DNA of 64,000 nt from Vogesella sp. LIG4 (GTDB taxonomy: Bacteria; Pseudomonadota; Gammaproteobacteria; Burkholderiales; Chromobacteriaceae): assembly GCF_900090205.1 (NCBI RefSeq), contig NZ_LT607802.1, positions 2,917,970 through 2,981,969 of the forward strand. The letters are read 5' to 3'. The translations under genes and the position numbers were made by a program. The number at the start of each line of letters is the position of its first letter. Position 1 is the stretch's first letter. Below the pieces are notes generated by a model that saw only the letters and a list, made by a program, of their open reading frames with translations, was not told where the DNA came from and did not search any database. This document shows, piece after piece, positions 1-9,081 of the stretch.

Positions 1-600
1 ATCAAGGGCGTGCATACCAGCCAGGGCGATGTGTTCGCCGACCGTGTCGGCTGTGTCGCCGCCGGCAGCACCTCCACCCTGGCCAAGATGGCCAAGGTGC
101 GGCTGCCGCTGGAGAGCCACCCGCTGCAGGCCTTCGTGTCCGAATCGATGAAGCCGTGCCTGGATACCGTGGTGATGTCCAACGCGGTGCACGGCTATGT
201 CAGCCAGTCCGACAAGGGCGAGCTGGTGATCGGTGCCGGTATCGACAGCTACCTGGGCTACGGCCAGCGCGGCAGCCCGCATGTGATCGAGCACACTGCC
301 GCCGCCATCATCGAGCTGTTCCCCAGCTTCTCGCGCGTGCGGCTGAACCGCCAGTGGGGCGGCATCGTGGACGTGGCACCGGATGCCTGTCCGATCATCG
401 GCAAGTCGCCGGTGAAGGGGCTGTATTTCAACTGCGGCTGGGGTACCGGTGGCTTCAAGGCCACGCCGGGCTCGGGTCACGTGTTCGCCCACACCATCGC
501 CAACGATGCGCCGCATCCGCTGAACGCCGCCTTTGCGCTGGACCGTTTCAGCTCCGGCCACCTGATTGACGAACACGGCGCCGCCGGCGTAGCCCACTAA
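1..600 (+). CDS. soxB: Sarcosine oxidase beta subunit, C-terminal part (5' end outside window)
   Basis: This open frame runs from the window edge to a TAA at 598-600 and gives the last 199 residues of a protein that is usually about 415 residues long. It matches the C-terminal half of the beta subunit of heterotetrameric sarcosine oxidase, a DAO-family flavoprotein. The glycine-rich stretch [14 protein letters not shown] near the end is the typical FAD-proximal segment. In the family this subunit carries FAD and the covalently bound FMN and oxidises sarcosine to glycine and formaldehyde equivalents. The following soxD, soxA and soxG confirm the call. The real start and the covalent-flavin His region lie upstream of the window. 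Confidence 0.93.
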   Translation: MKGVHTSQGDVFADRVGCVAAGSTSTLAKMAKVRLPLESHPLQAFVSESMKPCLDTVVMSNAVHGYVSQSDKGELVIGAGIDSYLGYGQRGSPHVIEHTAAAIIELFPSFSRVRLNRQWGGIVDVAPDACPIIGKSPVKGLYFNCGWGTGGFKATPGSGHVFAHTIANDAPHPLNAAFALDRFSSGHLIDEHGAAGVAH

Positions 601-604
601 GGAG

Positions 605-718
605 AAGCTTGCCCACAAACCCCTCCCTGCGTTGTTGCGCCGCCTTGCCGTACGATTAGTACTGTCTGCGGCGGCGCGCCTAGCAGGGACCGCTACGCTG
701 GGGTTTGTGAACAAGCTT
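605..718. repeat. Palindromic element between soxB and soxD
   Basis: A 114-bp imperfect inverted repeat fills the soxB-soxD gap. The outer arms at 605-623 and 700-718 begin and end with AAGCTTG/CAAGCTT and match at 17 of 19 positions. Similarity continues inward through CCCTGC and GCGCCGCC segments, and the centre holds GTAC-GATTA-GTAC at 650-662. The sox genes are otherwise tightly packed, so this looks like an inserted MITE-like or REP-like unit. The soxD ribosome-binding site lies just beyond its right end. Confidence 0.7.
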
Positions 719-733
719 GAGGAGGAGAGTTCG

Positions 734-1030
734 ATGTTCCAGCTTCACTGTCCGCACTGCGGGGCCACCCGCGAGGAAGAAGAATTCAGCTATGCCGGCG
801 AGGCCTATATTGCCCGCCCGGCCAGCCCGGAAGATGCCAGCGACGCCGAATGGGGCGATTACCTGTTCATGCGCAAGAACACCCGCGGCTGGTTCTGGGA
901 GCAATGGCAGCACACCGCCGGCTGCCGCAAGGTGTTCGTCGTCAAGCGTCACACCGCCAGTTACCAGATTGCCGGCAGCTGGACGCTGGCAGAAGGCAAA
1001 GCGCATTACCTGAAGGAGAGCGAAGCATGA
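734..1030 (+). CDS. soxD: Sarcosine oxidase delta subunit
   Basis: A 98-residue zinc subunit of heterotetrameric sarcosine oxidase. The start ATG at 734 is chosen because GAGGAGGAG lies just upstream and the protein then begins MFQLHCPHCG, as in the family. The zinc ligands of characterised delta subunits correspond to Cys6, Cys9, His60 and Cys64 here. The subunit has no catalytic centre and stabilises the complex. The stop codon overlaps the soxA start in ATGA, which implies translational coupling. The gene is separated from soxB by a palindromic element of about 115 bp, an unusual spacing for this operon. Confidence 0.95.
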   Translation: MFQLHCPHCGATREEEEFSYAGEAYIARPASPEDASDAEWGDYLFMRKNTRGWFWEQWQHTAGCRKVFVVKRHTASYQIAGSWTLAEGKAHYLKESEA

Positions 1031-4000
1031 GCGCCTACCGTGTCCACCGCAGCAGCCAGCGCATCAACAGCCAGGCGCCGCTGCAGTTCACTTTCGACGG
1101 CAAGCGCATGCAGGGCTTTGCCGGCGATACCCTGGCCTCGGCGCTGATCGCCAATGGCGTCAAGCTGATCGGCCGCAGCTTCAAGTACGGCCGCCCGCGC
1201 GGCATCATCGGCCACGGCTCGGAAGAGCCGAACGCGCTGATCCAGCTGGAAACCGGCGCGCTGACCGTGCCGGACCTGAAAGCCACCCAGGTGGAGCTGT
1301 ATGACGGCCTGTCCGCCACCACCACCACCGGCTTCCCGTCGCTGAACTTCGACCTCAAGGGTCTGGCCGGCACCTTCAGCCGCTTCATGCCGCCGGGCTT
1401 CTACTACAAGACCTTCATGGGCCCGGTGAAAGCCGCCTGGCCGCTGTACGAGAAGATGATCCGCAAGGCCGCCGGCTATGGCCGCGCGCCGGTGGAAGCC
1501 GACCCGGAATTCTACGACCACCTGCACCACCACGTAGACGTGCTGGTAGTGGGCGGTGGCGCCTGCGGCCTGTGGGCCGCCACCCTGGCCGGCCGCGCCG
1601 GCCTCAAGACCCTGCTGGTGGACGAACAGAACGAAGCCGGCGGCTGGATGCTGTCCGACGCCAGCGCCCAGATCGACGGCAAGCCGGCGATGCAGTGGGT
1701 GGGCGAGCGCCTGGCCGAGCTGGACAGCCTGGGCAACGTCAGCGTACTGACCCGCACCACCGCCTTCGCGCTGCACGAACAGAACCTGGTACAGGCGCTG
1801 GAACTGCGCCAGGACCACCTGGCACCGGGCAGCCGCGACCGCAGCCAGCCGCGTCAGCGCCTGCACAAGATCCGCGCCCACCACGTGGTGCTGGCCGCCG
1901 GCGCCATCGAACGCCCGCTGGTCTTCGGCAACAACGACCGCCCGGGGGTGATGACCGCCGCCGCCGGCCAGACCTACCTCAACCGCTACGGCGTTGCCGT
2001 TGGCCGCAACGTGCTGCTGATGACGCACAACGATGCCGCCTACGACACCGCCCGCGACCTGGCCAGCGCCGGCAGCCGCGTCACCCTGGTGGACACCCGC
2101 CTGCGCGGTGCCGCCGACTGGCGCCTGCAGCAGGCCAAGCAGGCCGGCGTCGAACTGCTGCTGGGCTACGGCATTGCCGAAGTGCACGGCAGGACCGCCG
2201 TCAGCGGCGCACAGCTGGTACAGCTGGACCCGTTCACCAACACCGTGCGCGGCAAAGGCCCGCGCCTGTCGGCCGACAGCATCCTGTCCTCCGGCGGCCT
2301 CACCTCCACCGTACACCTGTTCTGCCACAACACCGGCCGCCCGTACTGGAAGGAAGAAAGCCTGTCCTTCGTGGTACCGGACGAAGGCCGCCAGGGCATC
2401 AGCTGTGCCGGCGCCATCACCGGCCGCTGGGAACTGGCCGGCGCACTGGCACAGACCCACGCCGCCACCAGCGCCATGCTGGCCGGCTTCGGCCGCAGCA
2501 CCCACGGCGACTGCCCGCAGGGCGGCGAGCACGAAGTGGCCGCCACCCGCCGCCTGTTCCGCGTGCCGGACGGCCTGGCGGAAGGCCATGGCGCCAAAGC
2601 CTTCATCGACTTCCAGAACGACGTCTCCGCCGCCGACATCCACCTGGCGGTGCGCGAGAACTACCGCTCCATCGAACACGTCAAGCGCTACACCGCGCTG
2701 GGCTTCGGTACCGACCAGGGCAAACTGTCCAACGTCAACGGCTTCGCCATCGCCGCCGAAGCACTGGGCAAACCGATCTCCGCGGTGGGCACCACCACCT
2801 ACCGCCCGGCCTACACCCCGGTGACCTTCGGTGCACTGGCCGGCAGCCACAAGGCCGACACCTTCGAACCGCGCCGCTACACCGCCATGCAGGCCTCGCA
2901 CCTCAAGCGTGGCGCCCTGTTCGAGACCGTCGGCCAGTGGATGCGCCCGTGGTACTTCCCCAAGGGCAAGGAAACCTTGCACCAGGCCGTGGACCGCGAA
3001 TGCCTGGCCACCCGTAACAGCGTGGGCGTGATGGATGCCTCCACCCTCGGCAAGATCGACGTGAAAGGCCCGGACGCGCGCGAATTCCTCAACCGCATCT
3101 ACTCCAACGCCTGGAGCAAGCTGGACCCGGGCAAGTGCCGCTACGGCCTGATGCTGGACGAGAACGGCATGGTGATGGACGACGGCGTGACCGCCTGCCT
3201 GGCGGACGACCACTTCCACATGACCACCACCACCGGCGGCGCCGCCCGCGTGCTGAACTGGCTGGAACGCTGGCACCAGACCGAATGGCCGGAGCTGAAA
3301 GTACGCTTCACCTCCACCACCGACCACTGGAGCACCACCGCGGTCGTGGGGCCGAAGAGCCGCGCCGTACTGCAGAAACTGTGCAGCGACATCGACCTGT
3401 CCGCCGAGAACTTCAAGTTCATGGACTGGCGCGAAGGCACCGTTGCCGGCGTACCGGCCAAAGTGTTCCGCATCTCCTTCTCCGGCGAACTGGCGTACGA
3501 GATCAACGTCGATGCCTGCTACGGCCACTACATCTGGGAACAGGTGATGGCTGCCGGCGCCGAGTTCGACATCACCCCGTACGGCACCGAGACCATGCAC
3601 GTACTGCGTGCCGAGAAGGGCTTCATCATCGTCGGCCAGGATACCGACGGCTCGATGACCCCGATCGACTTGGCCATGGGCTGGGCCGTGGGCATGAAAA
3701 AGCCGTTCAGCTTCCTTGGCAAACGCTCGCTGAGCCGCTCCGACACCGTGCGCAGCGACCGCAAACAACTGGTGGGCCTGTACACCGCAGACCCGAAAGT
3801 AGTGCTGACCGAAGGCGCGCAGATCCTGTCCACGCCGGACGCCACACCGCCGGCGGCCATGCAGGGCCACGTCACCTCCAGCTACCACAGCGCCTTCCTT
3901 GGCCGCTCCATCGCCATGGCCGTGCTCAAGGGTGGCAGCCAGCGCAGCGGCGACACCGTCTACGTGTGGGCGCAGGGCAAGATGTACCCGGCCAAAGTGG

Positions 4001-4047
4001 TTTCCTCCGTATTCGTCGATCAAGAAGGGGTGCGCCAACATGCCTAA
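1027..4047 (+). CDS. soxA: Sarcosine oxidase alpha subunit
   Basis: A 1006-residue alpha subunit of full family length. Residues 10-100 form the N-terminal ferredoxin-like domain (IGRSFKYGRPRG). A dinucleotide-binding fold starts near residue 170 (DVLVVGGGACG). From about residue 600 the protein is a T-protein (GcvT-like) folate-binding domain containing FRISFSGELAYEINV. In the family this subunit binds NAD+ and tetrahydrofolate, so the formaldehyde released from sarcosine is captured as 5,10-methylene-THF. It overlaps soxD by 4 nt and soxG by 8 nt. The very long open frame on the opposite strand here is a GC-content shadow. Confidence 0.97.
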   Translation: MSAYRVHRSSQRINSQAPLQFTFDGKRMQGFAGDTLASALIANGVKLIGRSFKYGRPRGIIGHGSEEPNALIQLETGALTVPDLKATQVELYDGLSATTTTGFPSLNFDLKGLAGTFSRFMPPGFYYKTFMGPVKAAWPLYEKMIRKAAGYGRAPVEADPEFYDHLHHHVDVLVVGGGACGLWAATLAGRAGLKTLLVDEQNEAGGWMLSDASAQIDGKPAMQWVGERLAELDSLGNVSVLTRTTAFALHEQNLVQALELRQDHLAPGSRDRSQPRQRLHKIRAHHVVLAAGAIERPLVFGNNDRPGVMTAAAGQTYLNRYGVAVGRNVLLMTHNDAAYDTARDLASAGSRVTLVDTRLRGAADWRLQQAKQAGVELLLGYGIAEVHGRTAVSGAQLVQLDPFTNTVRGKGPRLSADSILSSGGLTSTVHLFCHNTGRPYWKEESLSFVVPDEGRQGISCAGAITGRWELAGALAQTHAATSAMLAGFGRSTHGDCPQGGEHEVAATRRLFRVPDGLAEGHGAKAFIDFQNDVSAADIHLAVRENYRSIEHVKRYTALGFGTDQGKLSNVNGFAIAAEALGKPISAVGTTTYRPAYTPVTFGALAGSHKADTFEPRRYTAMQASHLKRGALFETVGQWMRPWYFPKGKETLHQAVDRECLATRNSVGVMDASTLGKIDVKGPDAREFLNRIYSNAWSKLDPGKCRYGLMLDENGMVMDDGVTACLADDHFHMTTTTGGAARVLNWLERWHQTEWPELKVRFTSTTDHWSTTAVVGPKSRAVLQKLCSDIDLSAENFKFMDWREGTVAGVPAKVFRISFSGELAYEINVDACYGHYIWEQVMAAGAEFDITPYGTETMHVLRAEKGFIIVGQDTDGSMTPIDLAMGWAVGMKKPFSFLGKRSLSRSDTVRSDRKQLVGLYTADPKVVLTEGAQILSTPDATPPAAMQGHVTSSYHSAFLGRSIAMAVLKGGSQRSGDTVYVWAQGKMYPAKVVSSVFVDQEGVRQHA

Positions 4048-4720
4048 CTTCCAACCCTCCCTGCAGTCCCCGCTGGTGAACTTCAACCTGGCGGCGGAAA
4101 CCGTACTGGCCGACAACAGCCAGCTGGCGCGCGCCAACGAACTGCCGCTGTTGGGCTACATCGCCATCCGTGGCGAGCTGGCGGATGCCGCCATCGCCGC
4201 CGCGGTCAGCAGCGTCACCGGTGCGGCAGTGCCGGCGGCGGAACGGTTCAGCAGCGGCGAAGGCGGCGTGCTGGTCTGGGTGTCGCCGGACGAGTTGCTG
4301 CTGGTGACCCGTCGCGCCGAACTGGGCGCCAGGTTGGCCGCATTCGACGCAGCCTTCGCCGGCCTGTTCGCCCACGCGGTGGACAACAGCGGCGGGCTGA
4401 CCTGCGTGTCGCTGTCCGGTGCCGAACATGTGACCGTGCTGCGCCACATGGGGGTGTACGACTTCGAATCGCTGGCGGTGGGCCAGGCGGTGAGCACCGT
4501 GCTGGGCAAGGCGGGGGGCACCGTGCTGCGGCTGGAGGACGATGGTGTGTTCCTGCTGATCCGCCGCAGCTTTGCGGACTACCTGTGGCTGCTGCTGCGC
4601 AAGGTGGCGGCACCGTATCGCTTCGCGGTGGCGAAGCTGCCGGAATCCGGCAGCCACCCGCTGCTGCGCCTGCTGGATCGTCAGCATGGGGCTTCGGCAC
4701 GCAAAGCGGTTACTGCTTAA
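4040..4720 (+). CDS. soxG: Sarcosine oxidase gamma subunit
   Basis: A 226-residue gamma subunit of heterotetrameric sarcosine oxidase. ATG at 4040 overlaps the end of soxA by 8 nt. The first residues, MPNFQPSLQSP, and the central SPDELLLVTRRAEL segment fit the family, which resembles a second GcvT-like half. It is a structural subunit of the cytosolic complex that converts sarcosine plus O2 to glycine and H2O2. It is the last sox gene. A spacer of about 70 bp separates it from the dipeptidase gene, with no terminator visible, so the two may be cotranscribed. Confidence 0.92.
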   Translation: MPNFQPSLQSPLVNFNLAAETVLADNSQLARANELPLLGYIAIRGELADAAIAAAVSSVTGAAVPAAERFSSGEGGVLVWVSPDELLLVTRRAELGARLAAFDAAFAGLFAHAVDNSGGLTCVSLSGAEHVTVLRHMGVYDFESLAVGQAVSTVLGKAGGTVLRLEDDGVFLLIRRSFADYLWLLLRKVAAPYRFAVAKLPESGSHPLLRLLDRQHGASARKAVTA

Positions 4721-4789
4721 ACCTGGCTCTATCCATTTCGCCACGGCGGCAACTGCCGCCGCGGCCAACCTGATAAAGGACACCACTCC

Positions 4790-5758
4790 ATGTCTCTGCA
4801 TCAAGACAGCATCGTTATCGACGGCCTGATCATCGCCAAGTGGGAAACCTCGGTATTCGAGGATATGCGCAAGGGCGGGCTTTCTGCGGCCAACTGTACC
4901 GTGTCGGTATGGGAAGGTTTTGCCGACACCGTGCACAACATCGCCGAGATGAAGCAGAAGATCCGCCAGCACGACGAGATCCTGTCGCTGGTACGCACCA
5001 CCGACGATATCCGCAAGGCCAAGGCCGACGGCAAGACCGGCATCATCCTGGGCTTCCAGAATGCGCATGCCTTCGAAGACAACATCGGCTACGTGGAGGC
5101 CTTCGCCGACATGGGCGTGCGCGTAGTACAGCTGTGCTACAACACACAGAACCTGATTGGCACCGGCTGCTACGAACGCGACGGTGGCCTGTCCGGCTTC
5201 GGCCGCGAGGTGATCTCCGAAATGAACCGCGTCGGCATCATGGTCGATCTGTCGCACGTGGGTGGCAACACCTCCATGGAAGCGATCCTGGAATCGAAAA
5301 AGCCGGTGTGCTACTCGCACTGCCTGCCGTCCGGCCTGAAGGAGCACCCGCGCAACAAGAGCGACGAGGAGCTGAAGTTCATCGCTGACCACGGCGGCTT
5401 CATCGGCGTGACCATGTTCCCGCCCTTCCTCAAGCGCGGCATCGAAGCTACCGTCGACGACTATGTGGAGGCGATGGACTACGTGATCAACCTGGTGGGC
5501 GAAGACTGCGTGGGCTTCGGCACCGACTTCACCCAGGGCTACGACAAGGGCTTCTTTGACTGGATTACCCACGACAAGGGCCGTTACCGCCGTCTGACCA
5601 ATTTCGGCACCATTCTCAACCCGGAAGGCATCCGCACCATCGGCGAGACGCCCAATCTGACCGCCGCCATGGAGCGTGCCGGCTGGGGCGAGGCCAAGAT
5701 GCGCAAGGTGCTGGGTGAGAACTGGCTGCGAGTGTTTGGAGAAGTGTGGGGGGCGTAA
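4790..5758 (+). CDS. Membrane dipeptidase family (M19) protein
   Basis: A 322-residue protein of the renal dipeptidase (M19) amidohydrolase family. Recognisable segments are ILGFQNAHAF (about 84-93), VDLSHVG near the middle, YSHCLPSGLKEHPRNKSD and GFGTDF. The N-terminal metal motif that usually reads HxD (DGHNDLP-like) is here VIDGLI, so the first His ligand is missing and dipeptidase activity is uncertain. Close relatives sit in the glycine betaine/dimethylglycine loci of Pseudomonas (PA5396 type), which agrees with the sox genes upstream. I infer a role in betaine/sarcosine catabolism rather than general peptide turnover. A strong terminator follows at 5770. Confidence 0.85.
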   Translation: MSLHQDSIVIDGLIIAKWETSVFEDMRKGGLSAANCTVSVWEGFADTVHNIAEMKQKIRQHDEILSLVRTTDDIRKAKADGKTGIILGFQNAHAFEDNIGYVEAFADMGVRVVQLCYNTQNLIGTGCYERDGGLSGFGREVISEMNRVGIMVDLSHVGGNTSMEAILESKKPVCYSHCLPSGLKEHPRNKSDEELKFIADHGGFIGVTMFPPFLKRGIEATVDDYVEAMDYVINLVGEDCVGFGTDFTQGYDKGFFDWITHDKGRYRRLTNFGTILNPEGIRTIGETPNLTAAMERAGWGEAKMRKVLGENWLRVFGEVWGA

Positions 5759-5769
5759 CCCCATTTGTG

Positions 5770-5798
5770 CCCGGCATGCATGGCATGCCGGGTTTTTT
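5770..5798 (+). terminator. Intrinsic terminator after the dipeptidase gene
   Basis: A perfect 10-bp stem CCCGGCATGC / GCATGCCGGG with an ATG loop is followed by six T. It closes the sox-dipeptidase transcript. Confidence 0.93.
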
Positions 5799-5946
5799 GT
5801 ATCGGGCTCCTTGCCGGCGCGCCAGGCTGGCGGCAGGGCGCAGGTTTTGTTTGTGCAGCAACCGGTAATTCAACAAGAGGCGCCATGCAGGCGCTCGATA
5901 GCGGGCAGTTCTCGTCATTACTCACAAAACAGATTGAGGCATCGAC

Positions 5947-6801
5947 ATGAATACAGGCAACAAGCGCTTCACCCGTCTTACCTTGCTGGCCGCAGCCCTG
6001 GCATGTAGCACCGCCACCTGGGCCGCTGACAAACCCCTGATCAAAATCGGCTACGTGGAGGGCTGGTCCGACAGTGTGGCCACCACCCAGGTTGCGGCCA
6101 ACATCATCAAGACCAAGCTTGGCTACCCGGTGGAACTGGTGCCGGTGGCTGCCGGCATCATGTGGCAGGGCGTGGCACGTGGCGACCTGGACGTTACGCT
6201 GTCGGCCTGGCTGCCGGCCACCCACGGTGACTACTACCAGAAGCTGAAGGACAAGGTAGTGGTGGCAGGTACCAACTACCCCGGTGCCAAGATCGGCCTG
6301 ATCGTGCCGGAATACGTGCCGGCCAAGACCATTGCCGACCTGAACAAGTACAAGGACGTGTTCCAGGACCGCATCGTTGGCATCGACGCCGGCGCCGGTG
6401 TGATGAAGAAGACCGAACTGGCGATCAAGGACTACAACCTGGACCTGAAACTGATGCCCAGCTCCGGCCCGGGCATGGCGTCGGAACTGGCGCGCGCCAT
6501 CAATGCCAAGCGCCCGATCGCGGTAACCGGCTGGATTCCGCACTGGATGTTCGCCAAGTGGCGCCTGCGCTTCCTGGAAGACCCGAAAAAGGTCTACGGC
6601 GAAGAAGAGCATGTGGATACGGTGATGAACCCGGGCCTGGCTACCAAGGCGCCGGCCGTGGCCAGCTTCCTGAAGAAATTCAGCTGGAAGGCCGAGGAGA
6701 TCGGCAATGTGATGCTGGACGTGGAAAATGGCGTGAAGCCGGCCGCCGCTGCGGAGAAGTGGGTGGCAGGCAATGCCAGCCGGGTGAACGGCTGGCTGTA
6801 A
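5947..6801 (+). CDS. Glycine betaine-type ABC transporter substrate-binding protein
   Basis: A 284-residue periplasmic binding protein of the OpuAC family. The first 27 residues form a signal peptide with likely cleavage after ATWA. Aromatic residues typical of the quaternary-ammonium box are visible in GYVEGWSDS, LSAWLPATHGDYY and VTGWIPHWMF. No permease or ATPase gene lies next to it, so it resembles the orphan CaiX/CbcX/BetX proteins that deliver carnitine, choline or betaine to a shared core transporter in Pseudomonas. The adjacent sarcosine oxidase genes make betaine or dimethylglycine a likely ligand, though this is inference. Confidence 0.9.
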   Translation: MNTGNKRFTRLTLLAAALACSTATWAADKPLIKIGYVEGWSDSVATTQVAANIIKTKLGYPVELVPVAAGIMWQGVARGDLDVTLSAWLPATHGDYYQKLKDKVVVAGTNYPGAKIGLIVPEYVPAKTIADLNKYKDVFQDRIVGIDAGAGVMKKTELAIKDYNLDLKLMPSSGPGMASELARAINAKRPIAVTGWIPHWMFAKWRLRFLEDPKKVYGEEEHVDTVMNPGLATKAPAVASFLKKFSWKAEEIGNVMLDVENGVKPAAAAEKWVAGNASRVNGWL

Positions 6802-6821
6802 GCGCAACGTTCATTTGTCGC

Positions 6822-6848
6822 AGGCCCCCGCTAGTCGGGGGCCTTTTT
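6822..6848 (+). terminator. Intrinsic terminator after the binding-protein gene
   Basis: The stem AGGCCCCCG / CGGGGGCCT with a short loop runs into five T. Confidence 0.93.
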
Positions 6849-7152
6849 GTTGCTGACACCCTGGCAATGCCGGGGTGTTGCTGTTTTTGGCGGGGCGGCG
6901 CTGAAGGCTGCGGCGCAGTCAGTAGAAAGAGCCATGGCTATAGCGGGCTGCCTGACATGCCAGGCCAGCGCTACAGAAGGAGGGCAGCATGCCGCTGGTG
7001 CTGCGGCTGTGCTACACCCATGCCGCATGAGCCACGCTAGCGCGAGCGGCGAGCCAGCTTGCTGGCGCAGGGGCTGGGCAGCGAAAAGGATCTGGATGAA
7101 ATACTGCTGGCGGTGGCGAGGCAGGGCCGCGATGCAGTTGTGCGCAGCGGCA
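6849..7152. other. Gene-free interval
   Basis: No credible gene is seen. A short frame at about 7059-7150 reads LAQGLGSEKDLDEILLAVAR and has coding-like codon use, but it has no ribosome-binding site and no recognised relative. It may be the tail of a decayed gene. Confidence 0.4.
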
Positions 7153-7154
7153 TG

Positions 7155-7182
7155 AAAAACCGCCCGCGGGTGAGGCGGGCGG
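7155..7182 (-). terminator. Terminator of the chemoreceptor gene
   Basis: On the minus strand, a CCGCCCGC / GCGGGCGG stem is followed by five T. Confidence 0.85.
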
Positions 7183-7224
7183 CTAGATGCTGCGTCGGGC
7201 CGGCGCGGTGCCGGCTTGCCGGCA

Positions 7225-8853
7225 TCAGGTGGTCTGGAAGCGGCGGAAGCTGCGGCTGATTTCCTCGGTCAGCTCGCTCATGCGCGCGGCGGCGCTGGCG
7301 GCCTCGTTGGCCGCATCGCGGTTGCGCTGCGCAATCGAGGTGATGCGCTGCACTTCGCGCGATACCTGCTCGCCGGAGCGGGCCTGTTCCGACAGCGCGC
7401 TGGCAATGCCCTGCACGCTGTGGCCCACGGTGTCGGTGCCGCTCTGGATGGCCACGATGGACTGGCCGGCCAGCTGGCCCTGGGTGGCGCTGGTATGGGC
7501 GCGCTCTACCGACTGGTTCATGGCTTCCACGGCCTGCTGCGCGCTGATGCGGATGGCGCCGATCATGGCGGCGATCTCGCCGGTGGCCTTGGTGGTGCGT
7601 TCGGCCAGCTTGCGTACTTCGTCGGCCACCACGGCAAAGCCGCGGCCCTGTTCGCCGGCGCGGGCGGCCTCGATGGCGGCGTTCAGTGCCAGCAGGTTGG
7701 TCTGGTCGGCCACGTCGCGAATCACCGACACGATGTTGTCGATGGTCTGCGACTGGCGGCCCAGCTCGTTGATGCTGCCCGAGGTTTCCTTGATCAGATT
7801 GCTGATGGCATCCATCTCGCGCACCGCGCCCTTGATCACTTCCACGCCCTGCTGGGCCTCGCCGCTGGCGGAGCGGGCGGCGGCTTCGGTGTCGTCGGCG
7901 TTGCGGTGCAGTTCCTGCACGCCTACGGCCATCTGTTGGATCACGCTCACCATGTCGTCGGCGGCGCGGTTCTGTTCTTCGGAACGGGTCATCAGGCGCT
8001 GCATGGTGTTCTGCAGTTCGGCCGAGGCGGAGGCGCTTTCCTGCACGCTGTGTTCAACCGTGTGCAGGGCGTCGTTCAGCTCCTTGGTCATGCAGGACAG
8101 GTTGTACAGCAGCGAGCTGTTGTCGCCCTTGCGCAGTTTTACTGCCACGCCCAGGTTGCCGTGGGCGATTTCCTTCATCACGTTGGCCGCATAGTCCGGC
8201 TCGCCGCCCAGCTGGCGGGTGAGGGTGCGGGCCAGCAGCAGCGCCACGAAGATGCTGGCGCCCACGCTGATGACGATGGCCAGCAGCGAGGCGATCATGG
8301 TGTCACGCAGTGTGCTGGTGGTGGATTCCTTCTGCTCGTCCATCACCTTGGTGTGGTAGGCGATCAGCTTGTCCAGCTGGATGCCCAGCAGTTTTTCCTG
8401 CGGTTCCATCTTCTCGCTGACGATGATCGAGGCATCCCATTTCTGGCGGGTGATCATCGGTTCCAGCTTGTCCACCAAAGCGGTGAACTCGGTCAGCGAC
8501 TGGCCGATCTTGTTTACCAGCGCCACTTCCTGCTCGTCGCGGGAAATGGATTTCATCTGCGCGTACTGCTCGCGGGCAACCTTTACCGAGTTCTTCAGGA
8601 TGCCCATTTTTTCTTCCACCAGCTTGTCGTCGCTTTCCAGCAGGATGGTGCGCGCAGCGTTGGTGGAGGAAAGCAGGGCGCCGCTGAGGGTGCGCGAGTT
8701 CTGGATGATGGGAATGCGGTGTTCCACCAGCTCGGATACCCGCGACTGGATGGTGGTGAGGCGAAGCAGGGTGAAGGCAGAGCCGAGCACGAGCAACAGG
8801 ATGACCGCGCCAAAGCCCAGGCCCAGGCGCTGGGCCAGTGTGAGTTTCCCCAT
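7225..8853 (-). CDS. Methyl-accepting chemotaxis protein
   Basis: A 542-residue transmembrane chemoreceptor. The start at 8853 ([11 protein letters not shown]) is chosen for the AAGGAAA just upstream; a longer frame to 8937 has no such site. TM1 spans about residues 10-30 and is followed by a four-helix-bundle-type periplasmic domain of about 160 residues. TM2 lies near 190-215 ([19 protein letters not shown]), then a HAMP linker and a long cytoplasmic coiled coil. The conserved signalling tip is clear in [19 protein letters not shown] and [16 protein letters not shown]. The ligand cannot be deduced. It stands alone with its own terminator. Upstream, CACTTCTAC at 8874 and GTAGAAGTG at 8973 form a spaced inverted repeat. 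Confidence 0.96.
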   Translation of the reverse strand: MGKLTLAQRLGLGFGAVILLLVLGSAFTLLRLTTIQSRVSELVEHRIPIIQNSRTLSGALLSSTNAARTILLESDDKLVEEKMGILKNSVKVAREQYAQMKSISRDEQEVALVNKIGQSLTEFTALVDKLEPMITRQKWDASIIVSEKMEPQEKLLGIQLDKLIAYHTKVMDEQKESTTSTLRDTMIASLLAIVISVGASIFVALLLARTLTRQLGGEPDYAANVMKEIAHGNLGVAVKLRKGDNSSLLYNLSCMTKELNDALHTVEHSVQESASASAELQNTMQRLMTRSEEQNRAADDMVSVIQQMAVGVQELHRNADDTEAAARSASGEAQQGVEVIKGAVREMDAISNLIKETSGSINELGRQSQTIDNIVSVIRDVADQTNLLALNAAIEAARAGEQGRGFAVVADEVRKLAERTTKATGEIAAMIGAIRISAQQAVEAMNQSVERAHTSATQGQLAGQSIVAIQSGTDTVGHSVQGIASALSEQARSGEQVSREVQRITSIAQRNRDAANEAASAAARMSELTEEISRSFRRFQTT

Positions 8854-9081
8854 GATTATTTTCCTTGCTGAAGCACTTCTACGTTGGTGGCGATGCGTAG
8901 CAGCCGGCTTGCTTGTGTTTGGAAATATGCCGGTCATTTTGTGTTAACGATAGTAAATCGGCCTTGCAGTTTGTAGAAGTGTTAACGCGGACAGGGGCAG
9001 TACGGCGGGGGAATCAAGAACCAGCGGTGCAACAGTTGGCCGCAGGCCGTGGCTGGCAGCGCACGGCCCGGGTGGGGTGGC

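Noticed and set aside
1006..4137. A 1043-codon open frame on the minus strand
   Set aside because: It mirrors soxA. Its composition is the His-, Gln- and Val-rich pattern of a GC-rich antisense frame, and soxA is unmistakable on the plus strand.
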